Assembly (NCBI GenBank): GCA_032251515.1
Contig: JAVVDU010000004.1
Span: forward strand, 1 to 64,000
Source of the DNA: Carthagonibacter sp032251515
GTDB lineage: Bacteria > Gemmatimonadota > Gemmatimonadetes > Palauibacterales > Palauibacteraceae
DNA: 64,000 bases
Reading direction: 5' to 3'
Part shown: one piece after another, positions 17,562-25,304 of the stretch
How positions within the stretch are numbered: position 1 is the first letter of the stretch
How the letters are laid out: every line of letters begins with the position of its first letter
Translations under genes and position numbers: made by a program
Notes under the pieces: model-generated
Database searches by the model: none
What the model saw: the letters and a program-made list of their open reading frames with translations, nothing else
Told to the model about the DNA's origin: nothing

Positions 17562-19640
17562 ATGGGCGCCCGGTCGCTCCTCCAGGGGTCCGTGCAGTAC
17601 CTGCGGCGGGTGGGGCCGCGCCGTGCGGAGCGGCTCGAGCGCTTGAACGTCCGCACCGGCCGGGACCTCCTGTACCACGTGCCGCACCGCTACGAGGATG
17701 CCACCCGCGTGCGGGCCATCGCGTCGCTGAAGCCCGGCGAGGACGCCACCGTCATCGGACGCGTCGTCACCAAGGGGGTGCTGCCGACGCGGCGCGGCCT
17801 GCGGATCTTCCGGGCGGTGATCCGCGATGCGAGCGGCCTCGTGGAGTGCGCCTGGCCCGGGCAGCCGTGGCTCGACCGGCAGATCGGGCGCGGTGACCTC
17901 CTGCTGGTGACCGGCGCGGTCGGGTTCTTCCACGGGGTCCAGGTCCGGCCCCGCGAGCACACGGTCCTCGCCGCGGAGGGCGAGGAGGGCGCGTCCGGCC
18001 AGGTGTTCCCGGTCTACTCGGCCACCGAGGGGCTCGGTCACCGGCAGATCCGGGCCATCGTGGAGGAGAACCTGGACGCTCTGCTCGCCGAGGTCGCGGA
18101 GCGGGACGTCGTCCCCGACGCCTGGTGCGAGTCCCTCCATCTCCCGGATCTCGTCACGGCCCTGCACACCCTGCACCGTCCGTCCGACCTGGGGGCGGTG
18201 GAGCGGGCGCGGCGCCGGCTCGCGTTCGAGGAATTCCTGTTCCTGCAGCTGCTGCACGCCCGGGCCCGCCACGAGATCCGCACGGGCCGGCCGGGCATCG
18301 CCATGCGGACCGCCGCCGAGGATGGCCGGGTGCGCGATCTGCTGGCCGCGCTGCCCTTCCGGCTCACGGAGGCCCAGCGGCGGGCCTGGGAGGAGATCCG
18401 GGCCGACATGGAGGCGCCCCAGCGGATGTATCGTCTCCTGCAGGGGGACGTCGGGAGCGGCAAGACCGTGGTGGCGGCGCTCGGCATGGTCCGGGCGGTG
18501 GACTGCGGACGCCAGGCGGTGCTCATGGCGCCCACGGAGCTGCTCGCCGAGCAGCACGTCCGCACGCTGGCCGCGCTCCTGGCGCCCGTCGGCCTGCAGC
18601 CGTCCCTCCTGACCGGCTCCCTGCCGGCCGGCGAGCGCGACCGGGTGCGCCGCGGCCTGGCGGACGGGAGCCTGCCGCTCGCGGTGGGGACCCACGCCCT
18701 GATCCAGGAGGGCGTGGCGCACGCGCGGCCGGGCCTGGTGGTGATCGATGAACAGCACCGGTTCGGGGTGGAGCAGCGCCGGGCGCTGCGCGAGATGGGC
18801 GGCGTGGCGGACACGCTGGTGATGTCCGCGACGCCGATTCCCCGCTCGCTCGCCCTGACGCTGTTCGGCGATCTCGACCTTTCCGTGATCGACGAGCTCC
18901 CCCCCGGACGGACGCCCGTCCGCACGGCGATCCGTCCCTGTGCGAGCCGGCCGGCGGCGCTGGACTGGGTGGAGGAGCGCCTGCGGGAGGGAGCGCGGGC
19001 GTACTTCGTCTACCCGCTGATCGACGAGTCGGAGACCCTGGACGTACGGGCGGCCGGCGAGGCGCACGCCGAGCTGGCGGAGCGGTTTCCCGGGCATGCC
19101 GTGGCGCTGCTCCACGGCCGGCTTCCCGCGGCCGAGAAGGAGGCGGTGATGCGGAGCTTCCTCGCGGGTGACGTCCAGGTGCTGGTCGCCACGACGGTCG
19201 TCGAGGTGGGCATCGACGTCGCCGCGGCCAGGATCATGGTCATCGAGCACGCGGAACGGTTCGGCCTCTCCCAGCTGCACCAGCTCCGGGGTCGCGTGGG
19301 GCGGGGCGGCGAGGAGAGCTGGTGCATCGCCTTCCACGGCGGGGAGGAACCGCCGGCGCGCCTGCGCGTCTTCGCTTCCACGACCGACGGCTTCCGGCTC
19401 GCCGAGCAGGACCTGCGGCTGCGCGGGCAGGGCGACCTGTTCGGACCGGCGCAGCACGGGACGCCCGAGTTCCGATTCGCGGACCCGCTGCGCGACGCCG
19501 ACCTGCTCGTCGCGGCGCGGCGGCGGGCCCGGACGATCGTGGACACCGACCCGGACCTCTCGTCGCGCGAGCACCGGGCGCTGGGCCGCGAGCTGGCCGA
19601 GCGGCACGGCGACCGCGAGATCCTGTTCGAGATCGGCTGA
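17562..19640 (+). CDS. recG: ATP-dependent DNA helicase RecG
   Basis: RecG remodels stalled replication forks and Holliday junctions. The 692-residue protein has the N-terminal wedge/OB region (YLRRVGPRRAERLERL, YHVPHRYED). Helicase domain 1 has Walker A GDVGSGKTVVAA and the DEQH box VVIDEQHRFGVEQR, and SATPIPRSLALT follows. Domain 2 has ATTVVEVGIDV and QLRGRVGRGG. The TRG-type C-terminus (DLRLRGQGDLFG, QHGTPEFRFAD) is intact. The length is normal. The start is ATG 17562 directly after the ftsY stop; the open frame before it belongs to ftsY. Confidence 0.96.
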   Translation: MGARSLLQGSVQYLRRVGPRRAERLERLNVRTGRDLLYHVPHRYEDATRVRAIASLKPGEDATVIGRVVTKGVLPTRRGLRIFRAVIRDASGLVECAWPGQPWLDRQIGRGDLLLVTGAVGFFHGVQVRPREHTVLAAEGEEGASGQVFPVYSATEGLGHRQIRAIVEENLDALLAEVAERDVVPDAWCESLHLPDLVTALHTLHRPSDLGAVERARRRLAFEEFLFLQLLHARARHEIRTGRPGIAMRTAAEDGRVRDLLAALPFRLTEAQRRAWEEIRADMEAPQRMYRLLQGDVGSGKTVVAALGMVRAVDCGRQAVLMAPTELLAEQHVRTLAALLAPVGLQPSLLTGSLPAGERDRVRRGLADGSLPLAVGTHALIQEGVAHARPGLVVIDEQHRFGVEQRRALREMGGVADTLVMSATPIPRSLALTLFGDLDLSVIDELPPGRTPVRTAIRPCASRPAALDWVEERLREGARAYFVYPLIDESETLDVRAAGEAHAELAERFPGHAVALLHGRLPAAEKEAVMRSFLAGDVQVLVATTVVEVGIDVAAARIMVIEHAERFGLSQLHQLRGRVGRGGEESWCIAFHGGEEPPARLRVFASTTDGFRLAEQDLRLRGQGDLFGPAQHGTPEFRFADPLRDADLLVAARRRARTIVDTDPDLSSREHRALGRELAERHGDREILFEIG

Positions 19641-19693
19641 CCCGGCCGGCCGGGGCCCGCGGGGCCGGTCGGGCTCCACGCCGCCGGCCGGCG

Positions 19694-19723
19694 TTGACGG
19701 TCGCCGGCCGCGTCTCCTAGCTT
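19694..19723 (+). promoter_or_regulatory. Predicted sigma-70-type promoter of asnS
   Basis: TTGACG at 19694-19699 and TAGCTT at 19718-19723 are separated by 18 bases. The start site would fall near 19730, giving an asnS leader of about 46 bases that contains a GGAGG ribosome-binding site. The block CCGGCCGCGTC ahead of the -10 recurs in the truA promoter. Prediction from sequence only. Confidence 0.6.
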
Positions 19724-19775
19724 CGGCCCCCCGGCGCGCGGCATCGCACCCGTTCTTCCCCGGAGGCCACCAGGC

Positions 19776-21080
19776 ATGCCAGTCCAGACCACGATCCGGA
19801 AGCTCGCGGCCCACGTGGACGAGGTCGTCGAGCTCCTCGGCTGGGTCCGCAACGTCAGGTCCAGCGGCAAGATCGCCTTTCTCATCCTGCGGGACGGAAC
19901 GGGCGACGTGCAGGTCGTCGTGTCGCGCCAGGAGGTGGACGAGGAGAGCTGGCGGACCGTCCGCGAGGGGCTGGACTACGAGGCGTCGGTGCGGGTGACC
20001 GGCACCGTGCGGCGCGACGAGCGGGCCCCGGGCGGGTTCGAGCTCGCGGGCCGGTCGGTGACGCTCGTCGGGGGCTCGTCGCCGGAGTACCCGATCCAGC
20101 CGAAGGAGCACGGAGTCGACTTCCTGCTGTCGCAGCGTCACCTGTGGCTGCGCACCCCGCGGCAGGCGGCGATCATGCGGGTGCGCGACGAGGTGGTGAA
20201 GGCGATCCGCGACTTCTTCTACGAGCGGAACTTCGTGCTGGTCGACACCCCGATTCTCACCGGGGCGATCGGCGAATCCGCGGGCACGCTGTTCGAGACG
20301 GAGTACTTCGATCTCGGCAAGGCGTACCTCGCGCAGACGGGGCAGCTGTACGTGGAGGCGGCCGCCGCGGCGCTCGGAAAGGTATACTGCTTCGGTCCGA
20401 CCTTCCGGGCCGAGAAATCCAAGACGCGCCGTCACCTGACGGAGTTCTGGATGGTGGAGCCCGAGGTGGCGTGGCTGGACTCGGAGGGGAACATGCGCCT
20501 CCAGGAGGAGCTGGTGACCGAGGTCGTGGCGCGGGCCCTCGACCGCTGCCGCGACGAGCTGGCCCTGCTGGAGCGCGATACGGCCCCGCTGGAGGCCGTT
20601 CGCGCACCGTTCGACCGGCTCAGTTATTCCGAGGCGGTGGACCGGCTGGCCGGACTTGGGAGCGACACGCGCTGGGGCGAGGACCTGGGCGCGGAGGACG
20701 AGCTGCGGCTCACGGAGGGCCGCGAGCGCCCGCTGTTCGTGTACGACTACCCGAAGGAGGCGAAGGCCTTCTACATGAAGGAGAACCCGGAGGATCCGCG
20801 CACCGTGAAGTGCAACGACCTCCTCGCGCCGGAGGGGTACGGCGAGATCATCGGGGGCAGCCAGCGGGAGGACGACCTGGAACGGCTGCGTGCCCGGATC
20901 CGCGAGGAAGGGCTTCCGGAGCGGTCGTACGACTGGTACCTCGACCTGCGGCGTTACGGCACATTCGTGCATTCGGGGTTCGGCCTGGGCCTCGAGCGGA
21001 CGATCAGCTGGATCTGCGGGCTCCCGCACCTGCGCGAAGCCATCGCGTTTCCCCGCATGATGACGCGCCTCGAGCCCTGA
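19776..21080 (+). CDS. asnS: Asparaginyl-tRNA synthetase
   Basis: AsnRS is a class IIb aminoacyl-tRNA synthetase that charges tRNA-Asn directly. The 434-residue protein has an N-terminal OB-fold anticodon domain (VELLGWVRNVRSSGKIAFL), then motif 2 around FGPTFRAEKSKTRRHL-TEFWMVEPE and motif 3 in GFGLGLERTISWICG. FRAEKSKTRRH and the lack of a GAD insert separate AsnRS from bacterial AspRS, which is encoded separately at 55435. It has its own promoter and a GGAGG ribosome-binding site upstream of ATG 19776, so it probably starts a new transcript after recG. Confidence 0.95.
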   Translation: MPVQTTIRKLAAHVDEVVELLGWVRNVRSSGKIAFLILRDGTGDVQVVVSRQEVDEESWRTVREGLDYEASVRVTGTVRRDERAPGGFELAGRSVTLVGGSSPEYPIQPKEHGVDFLLSQRHLWLRTPRQAAIMRVRDEVVKAIRDFFYERNFVLVDTPILTGAIGESAGTLFETEYFDLGKAYLAQTGQLYVEAAAAALGKVYCFGPTFRAEKSKTRRHLTEFWMVEPEVAWLDSEGNMRLQEELVTEVVARALDRCRDELALLERDTAPLEAVRAPFDRLSYSEAVDRLAGLGSDTRWGEDLGAEDELRLTEGRERPLFVYDYPKEAKAFYMKENPEDPRTVKCNDLLAPEGYGEIIGGSQREDDLERLRARIREEGLPERSYDWYLDLRRYGTFVHSGFGLGLERTISWICGLPHLREAIAFPRMMTRLEP

Positions 21081-21108
21081 CGGCCCCGCCGTCGCGCCGC
21101 CGTCGGGA

Positions 21109-21124
21109 GTCGGCCGCGGCCGAC
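21109..21124. repeat. 16-bp perfect palindrome downstream of asnS
   Basis: GTCGGCCGCGGCCGAC reads the same on both strands and lies 29 bases after the asnS stop. As RNA it could form a short GC hairpin, but no T-run follows, so it is at best a weak terminator. It could also be a chance product of the base composition. Confidence 0.4.
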
Positions 21125-21176
21125 GCCTGAAACCGGATGCCGGCCGGAACCGTAGGGCGGGGCGAGAGGAGGAGCG

Positions 21177-21464
21177 ATGATCGAGCTGATCGTGCTGGGC
21201 GCGACGGGAGCCGGACTGTGGGCCACCTTCGTGCGCACCCGCGAGTTCGTGCGGAACCGCCTGCGGTTCGTCGACTCGGCGCAGCGTCCGTCGGCCCCAT
21301 GGGTCGCCGGGGTCGGGGCCGCCCTGGTCGCCGCTCCCGTGTTCGGTCTGCTGCTCGCCTGGCTGCCCGCCGTCGGCGGGATGACGGCGGTGGCGTTCGG
21401 GCTGACCGTGGGGGCCGGCGTGCGCAGCGGCCAGAAGCACGTGCGCCTGCTCACGCGGGGCTGA
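21177..21464 (+). CDS. Small membrane protein of unknown function
   Basis: I do not recognise this 95-residue protein. It has an N-terminal hydrophobic stretch (MIELIVLGATGAGLWATF), a basic loop with many arginines (about 20-36) and two further hydrophobic segments (about 43-60 and 65-80), ending in a basic tail, so two or three membrane passes are likely. A strong AGAGGAGG ribosome-binding site lies just before ATG 21177, which supports real translation. It follows asnS by 96 bases on the same strand and converges on mazG, with 33 bases between the two 3' ends. Confidence 0.6.
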   Translation: MIELIVLGATGAGLWATFVRTREFVRNRLRFVDSAQRPSAPWVAGVGAALVAAPVFGLLLAWLPAVGGMTAVAFGLTVGAGVRSGQKHVRLLTRG

Positions 21465-21497
21465 CGGGCCGGCCGGCCGGCGGCGTGGCCGGGCGCG

Positions 21498-22370
21498 TCA
21501 GGATGCGCCGGCCTTGACCTCCTCCCAGAGTCGGTCGAGCTCGTCCAGCGACGCGGCGTGCGGGTCGATGCCGCGCGCGCGCGCCAGGTCGAGCAGGGCC
21601 CGGAAGCGGGCGGCGAACTTGGCCGAAGCCCGCTCGAGAGCGGTCGCCGGGTGGAGGCCCGCCAGCCGCGCGACGTTGACGGCCGCGAACAGCAGGTCCC
21701 CCAGCTCGTCTTCCCGCCGGTCGGACGCGACCGGCCCGTCGCCGGTCCGCGGCCCGGACGCGGGCCCCGGCGTCTCCAGCTCGGCGGCGAGTTCCTCGAT
21801 CTCCTCGCGCAGCTTCGCCACCGCCCCCGTCACGTCCGGCCAGTCGAAGTTGCGGGCCGCCGCCCGGTCCTGGAACCGCAGGGCACGGCTCAGGGGGTCG
21901 AGGCCGGCCGGGATCCCGGTGAAGGGATCGTCGAGCCCGCCGGGCGTCTCCGCGGCGCGCGCCGCCGCCTTCAGCTCCTCCCAGTCGGGCGGCTCGTCGG
22001 CATCCCCGTACACGTGCGGATGCCGCTCGGCCATCTTCTCTTCCAGCGCCGCCACGACGGCGGGCGCATCGAACGCCCCGCGCTCCTCGGCGAGCACGAC
22101 CTGGAATGCCACGTTGAGCAGCAGGTCGCCGAGCTCGCGCCGCAGCTCGACCTCGGCGCCCGCCCGCACCGCTTCGGCGACCTCGTGCGCTTCCTCGAGC
22201 AGATACGGCAGGAGGCTCGACGGAGTCTGGCGGGCGTCCCAGGCGCAGCGGTCTCGCAGGAAGCGGACCAGGGCGAGGCTCCGCCCCAGCGCGCCGTCCG
22301 AGGCGAGGGCGCGGACGCCGTGCAGCGGCTCCGCGGCGGGAGCGGGCAAATTCTGTTGCTCGTCGGACAT
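21498..22370 (-). CDS. mazG: Nucleoside triphosphate pyrophosphohydrolase MazG
   Basis: MazG hydrolyses NTPs and dNTPs to the monophosphate and pyrophosphate, clearing non-canonical nucleotides. The 290-residue protein carries two MazG folds. The first has the metal-binding EEAHEVAEA and ELGDLLLNV pair, and HPHVYGD follows as in E. coli MazG. The second has LREEIEELAAEL and EDELGDLLFAAVN. Between the last two motifs lies an insertion of about 25 residues rich in proline, glycine and aspartate. The ATG ends at 22370, only 23 bases from the divergent alr gene. Its predicted promoter puts the RNA start at or just before the ATG. Confidence 0.93.
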   Translation of the reverse strand: MSDEQQNLPAPAAEPLHGVRALASDGALGRSLALVRFLRDRCAWDARQTPSSLLPYLLEEAHEVAEAVRAGAEVELRRELGDLLLNVAFQVVLAEERGAFDAPAVVAALEEKMAERHPHVYGDADEPPDWEELKAAARAAETPGGLDDPFTGIPAGLDPLSRALRFQDRAAARNFDWPDVTGAVAKLREEIEELAAELETPGPASGPRTGDGPVASDRREDELGDLLFAAVNVARLAGLHPATALERASAKFAARFRALLDLARARGIDPHAASLDELDRLWEEVKAGAS

Positions 22371-22384
22371 GTGGCCGGTATACT
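22356..22384 (+). promoter_or_regulatory. Predicted alr promoter
   Basis: TTGCTC at 22356-22361 and TATACT at 22379-22384 are 17 bases apart. The RNA start would fall near 22391, almost on the TTG at 22394. The -35 lies inside mazG and the -10 overlaps that of the divergent mazG promoter. Confidence 0.6.
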
Positions 22385-22409
22385 ATCCCGGCCTTGAAAA
22401 ACGTGTCAA
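22380..22409 (-). promoter_or_regulatory. Predicted mazG promoter, overlapping alr promoter
   Basis: On the minus strand TTGACA (22404-22409) is followed after 18 bases by TAGTAT (22380-22385), and the mazG ATG begins nine bases further on. The -35 is a perfect consensus. The transcript would carry a leader of only two or three bases or none, and there is no ribosome-binding site. The two -10 boxes interlock in the near-palindrome TATACTAT. Confidence 0.65.
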
Positions 22410-23563
22410 TCGAACCCACGCGCCGGGCCTGGGTCGAGGTGGACCCGGCCGGGCTCCGCACGAACTTCCAGACCATCGCCGGGCGGCTTCCCCGCGGGTG
22501 CGGGATGCTCCCCATGGTGAAGGCCGACGCGTACGGCACCGGGGTGGAGCGAGCGCTCCGGGTGCTGAGCCCGCTCGGGCCGTGGGGGTTCGGCGTCGCC
22601 ACGGTGACCGAGGGCGGACGCCTCCGGTCGCTCGGCTGGGCGGGACCGGTCCTGGTCTTCGCGCCGCTCCTGCCCGACGAGACGGGAGACCTGCTCGAGT
22701 GGCGTCTCGAGCCTCTCCTGTCGGACGTGGAGCTCGGCGCCGCCGCGGGCGCGATGGCGCGCCGGGCCGGTTCGGCCCTGGCCGTGCACCTGGAGGTCGA
22801 CACCGGCATGGGCCGGTTCGGCGTTCCGTGGCCGCGGGCCGCGGAGTGGGCCCGACGGCTGGCGGACGTGCTGGAGGACGGCGGCCTCCGCCTTCGCGGC
22901 ACGATGACCCACTTCCACTCCGCCGAGGGGCCGCCCGAACCGGTGCGGGAGCAGTGGCGACGGTTCGGCGGCTGTCTGGATGCCCTGCGTGGGGCGGGCG
23001 TGGATCCCGGCCTGGTCCACGTGGCGAACAGCGCGGCCGCGTGGCGCTTTCCGGAGTTCGCGGCCGACCTGGTCAGACCGGGTATCCGCCTGTACGGGGG
23101 CGGAAGCTGGGATCCGCCCGCGGCGCCGGTGGTGGCCGTACGGGCGCGGGTCCTGGACGTCCGGGACGTGCCGGCCGGGTCCACGGTGAGTTACGGCGCG
23201 ACCTGGCGGGCACCGGGGCCGGCGCGGCTCGCGACGCTGGCCATCGGGTACGGAGACGGACTGCGGCGGGAACTGTCGAATCGCGGCCGGGTCCTGATTC
23301 ACGGCCGTGCCGCGCCGGTGCGCGGGGCGGTCTGCATGGACGTGACGGTCGTCGATGTTTCCGGCCGCGAAGACGTGCGGCGGGGGGACGTGGCGACCGT
23401 GCTGGGGCGGGACGGCGAGGCGGAGATCGGGGTCGCGGAGATCGCCGGGCTCGCCGGAACGATCGACTACGAGATCCTGACCGGCTGGTCGAGCCGGCTT
23501 CCACGGGTGGACGCGCCGACCGGGGCGCGGCCGCGACAAGGGGTGACGGGAGGCGGAAGGTGA
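22394..23563 (+). CDS. alr: Alanine racemase
   Basis: Alr is the PLP enzyme that interconverts L- and D-alanine, supplying D-Ala for the MurF substrate. The 389-residue protein has RAWVEVDPAGLRTNF at the N-terminus and MVKADAYGTG with the PLP lysine. LEVDTGMGRFG, RPGIRLYGG, SYGATWRAP (catalytic tyrosine region) and AIGYGDGLRREL follow. The start is uncertain: TTG 22394, or GTG 22403 three codons later. Neither has a clear ribosome-binding site, consistent with a near-leaderless mRNA. The C-terminal tail is rich in glycine and arginine. The stop overlaps a GTG in frame with cdd. Confidence 0.94.
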   Translation: MKNVSIEPTRRAWVEVDPAGLRTNFQTIAGRLPRGCGMLPMVKADAYGTGVERALRVLSPLGPWGFGVATVTEGGRLRSLGWAGPVLVFAPLLPDETGDLLEWRLEPLLSDVELGAAAGAMARRAGSALAVHLEVDTGMGRFGVPWPRAAEWARRLADVLEDGGLRLRGTMTHFHSAEGPPEPVREQWRRFGGCLDALRGAGVDPGLVHVANSAAAWRFPEFAADLVRPGIRLYGGGSWDPPAAPVVAVRARVLDVRDVPAGSTVSYGATWRAPGPARLATLAIGYGDGLRRELSNRGRVLIHGRAAPVRGAVCMDVTVVDVSGREDVRRGDVATVLGRDGEAEIGVAEIAGLAGTIDYEILTGWSSRLPRVDAPTGARPRQGVTGGGR

Positions 23564-23598
23564 GCGAGGAAGTTCGCGGGGGGGAGGCGGATCGGGAC

Positions 23599-24012
23599 AT
23601 GACGCCGGAGCAGCAGGCCAGAACGGCGCGGGACGCCGCGTACGCACCGTACTCGGGATTTCGCGTGGGCGCCGTGCTGGAGACGCCCGACGGCCGGCGC
23701 TTCCACGGATGCAACGTGGAGAACGCCTCGTATCCCGTGACGGTGTGCGCGGAACGCGTGGCTCTCGGCGCGGCCATCTCCGCGGGGGCGCGCGCTTTCA
23801 CGCGCCTCCATCTCTGCTCGGACGATGCGGCGCCGGTCGCGCCGTGCGGAATGTGCCGTCAGGCCCTGGTGGAGTTCGCGCCGGACCTGGAGATCCGGAG
23901 CGAGGGCTGCGGCGGCACGCGGGCGACCTGGCGGCTGTCGGAGCTGCTTCCCGAGCGCTTCCACCTCGAGGCATCCGCGAAGTCTCCGTGCGAGGGGAGT
24001 GGATCCGCTTGA
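23599..24012 (+). CDS. cdd: Cytidine deaminase
   Basis: Cdd deaminates cytidine and deoxycytidine for pyrimidine salvage. The 137-residue protein has AYAPYSGFRVGA, then NVENASYPVTVCAER with the first zinc cysteine and catalytic glutamate, and PCGMCRQAL with the other two zinc cysteines, all standard for the small tetrameric enzyme. I chose ATG 23599, which lies about eleven bases after GGGAGG and gives the usual length. GTG 23560, overlapping the alr stop, would add 13 residues. The stop overlaps the TTG of the next gene. Confidence 0.93.
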   Translation: MTPEQQARTARDAAYAPYSGFRVGAVLETPDGRRFHGCNVENASYPVTVCAERVALGAAISAGARAFTRLHLCSDDAAPVAPCGMCRQALVEFAPDLEIRSEGCGGTRATWRLSELLPERFHLEASAKSPCEGSGSA

Positions 24013-25304
24013 GGCCGCGACGCGGATCGTGTGGTCCGGCCGGTCGCTGGCGGGCGGGGCTGCGCCGGGCGGTCGTGGCCGCCGCGTGCCCCTTGGCGCT
24101 CGCGGCGTGCACGGAGGACCCGCTGACGGGGATCGATCCGGACACCGCACCCGGCGCCACCACCCCGACCCGGCAGCTCGAGATTCCCATCGCGGCCCTG
24201 CCCGCGTGGCGGGACACGACGTACGCGGGATTCGTGACGCCCGCCACCTCGGGGTTCCGAATCCTGGCCGATTCCGCGGACCTGCAGGCCCGCATCCTGG
24301 GACGGTTCGAGACGCTGCCCGACAGCGCGACCGCCGAAGAGGAGCAGCGCGTGGTCGAGCGGTTCGATGCGGCTCGCTTCCGGGTGCGCCTCGACACGCT
24401 GGACTCGGTCGTCCCGGAGGGCGGGGTCGCGCTGGAGGTGTACTCCCTCGCCCGTCCCTTCGATGCGGCCGAAGCCACCTGGCAGCAGGCGGCGTCGGGG
24501 GAGCCGTGGAGCCAGCCCGGCGGGGACCTCGGGGAGCTGCTCGGATCGGCGACGTTCGAGGCCGTGGACACGACGTTCTTCGTACCGGTCGCGGTGGATG
24601 TCGACTCGCTGCTCGCCGCCTGGCGCGGCGAAGCGGGGGAGCCGGGCTTCCTGCTCCGCCTGTCCGGGGAAGGCGCCTGGCTGGACGTCTCGGCGGTCGC
24701 CCTCACGTTCGATATGGTACTGGCGGGGGTGGACACGCTGGTAAGCGGCGCGCGTTCGCCGTCCACCGAGACCCTGCTGTTCGAGCCCGCGGCGGCGCCT
24801 CCCGGCACGACGTCGCGGCTGGGCGCCCTTCCCGCCGCCCGGGTCTACATCACGCTCGATCTGCCGGAGACCTGGGACGGGGTCGACCTGCGGGGCGCCA
24901 CGATCAACGCGGCCGACCTCGTGCTGCGGCCGCAGGCGGCGGAGCCGCCGCCGTTCACCCTGACGTCCACGCTCGGCGTGCGGGCCGTGGACTTGCTCGG
25001 CGACCCGTTCGAGCTGGGACCCAAGACGCCGATCGGGGCCCGGCTCGGGTTCCGGGACGGCGCCCTGAATCCGGATTCGCTGGATGCCGGAGGAGAGCTG
25101 GCCGTGCCGATTCCCCTGCTCGTCGCGAACTGGGCGGCGGCCGACCCGGATTCCTCGCTCGCGTTGCGGATCGGCCTGATTCCCTCGCCGGAGGGCGCGG
25201 GGCTCGGCTTTCGCACCTTCGGCTCCGCGGAATCACCGCCGGAGCTGCAGCCGTTCCTCCGGCTTCTCGTCACGCCCCGCGTGGCGTTCGGGCTTCCGTT
25301 ATGA
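24009..25304 (+). CDS. Lipoprotein of unknown function, paired with an outer-membrane barrel
   Basis: I do not recognise the family. The 431-residue protein begins with a signal sequence ending in LALAACTEDP (lipobox cysteine at about 34). The rest is beta-rich, acidic and low in lysine. One segment (RVYITLDLPETWDGVDLRGA) recalls DNRLRE-type beta-sandwich domains, but weakly. I chose TTG 24009, which overlaps the cdd stop and has GAGGGGAG nine bases upstream; GTG 23988 is the alternative. The next gene starts four bases before this one ends and encodes a barrel, so the two products may act together at the outer membrane. Confidence 0.7.
   Translation: MRPRRGSCGPAGRWRAGLRRAVVAAACPLALAACTEDPLTGIDPDTAPGATTPTRQLEIPIAALPAWRDTTYAGFVTPATSGFRILADSADLQARILGRFETLPDSATAEEEQRVVERFDAARFRVRLDTLDSVVPEGGVALEVYSLARPFDAAEATWQQAASGEPWSQPGGDLGELLGSATFEAVDTTFFVPVAVDVDSLLAAWRGEAGEPGFLLRLSGEGAWLDVSAVALTFDMVLAGVDTLVSGARSPSTETLLFEPAAAPPGTTSRLGALPAARVYITLDLPETWDGVDLRGATINAADLVLRPQAAEPPPFTLTSTLGVRAVDLLGDPFELGPKTPIGARLGFRDGALNPDSLDAGGELAVPIPLLVANWAAADPDSSLALRIGLIPSPEGAGLGFRTFGSAESPPELQPFLRLLVTPRVAFGLPL

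Noticed and set aside
21467..21481. GGCCGGCCGGCC run between the small membrane protein and mazG as a terminator
   Set aside because: It is self-complementary but has no clear loop and no T-tract. Such GGCC runs are common at this base composition.
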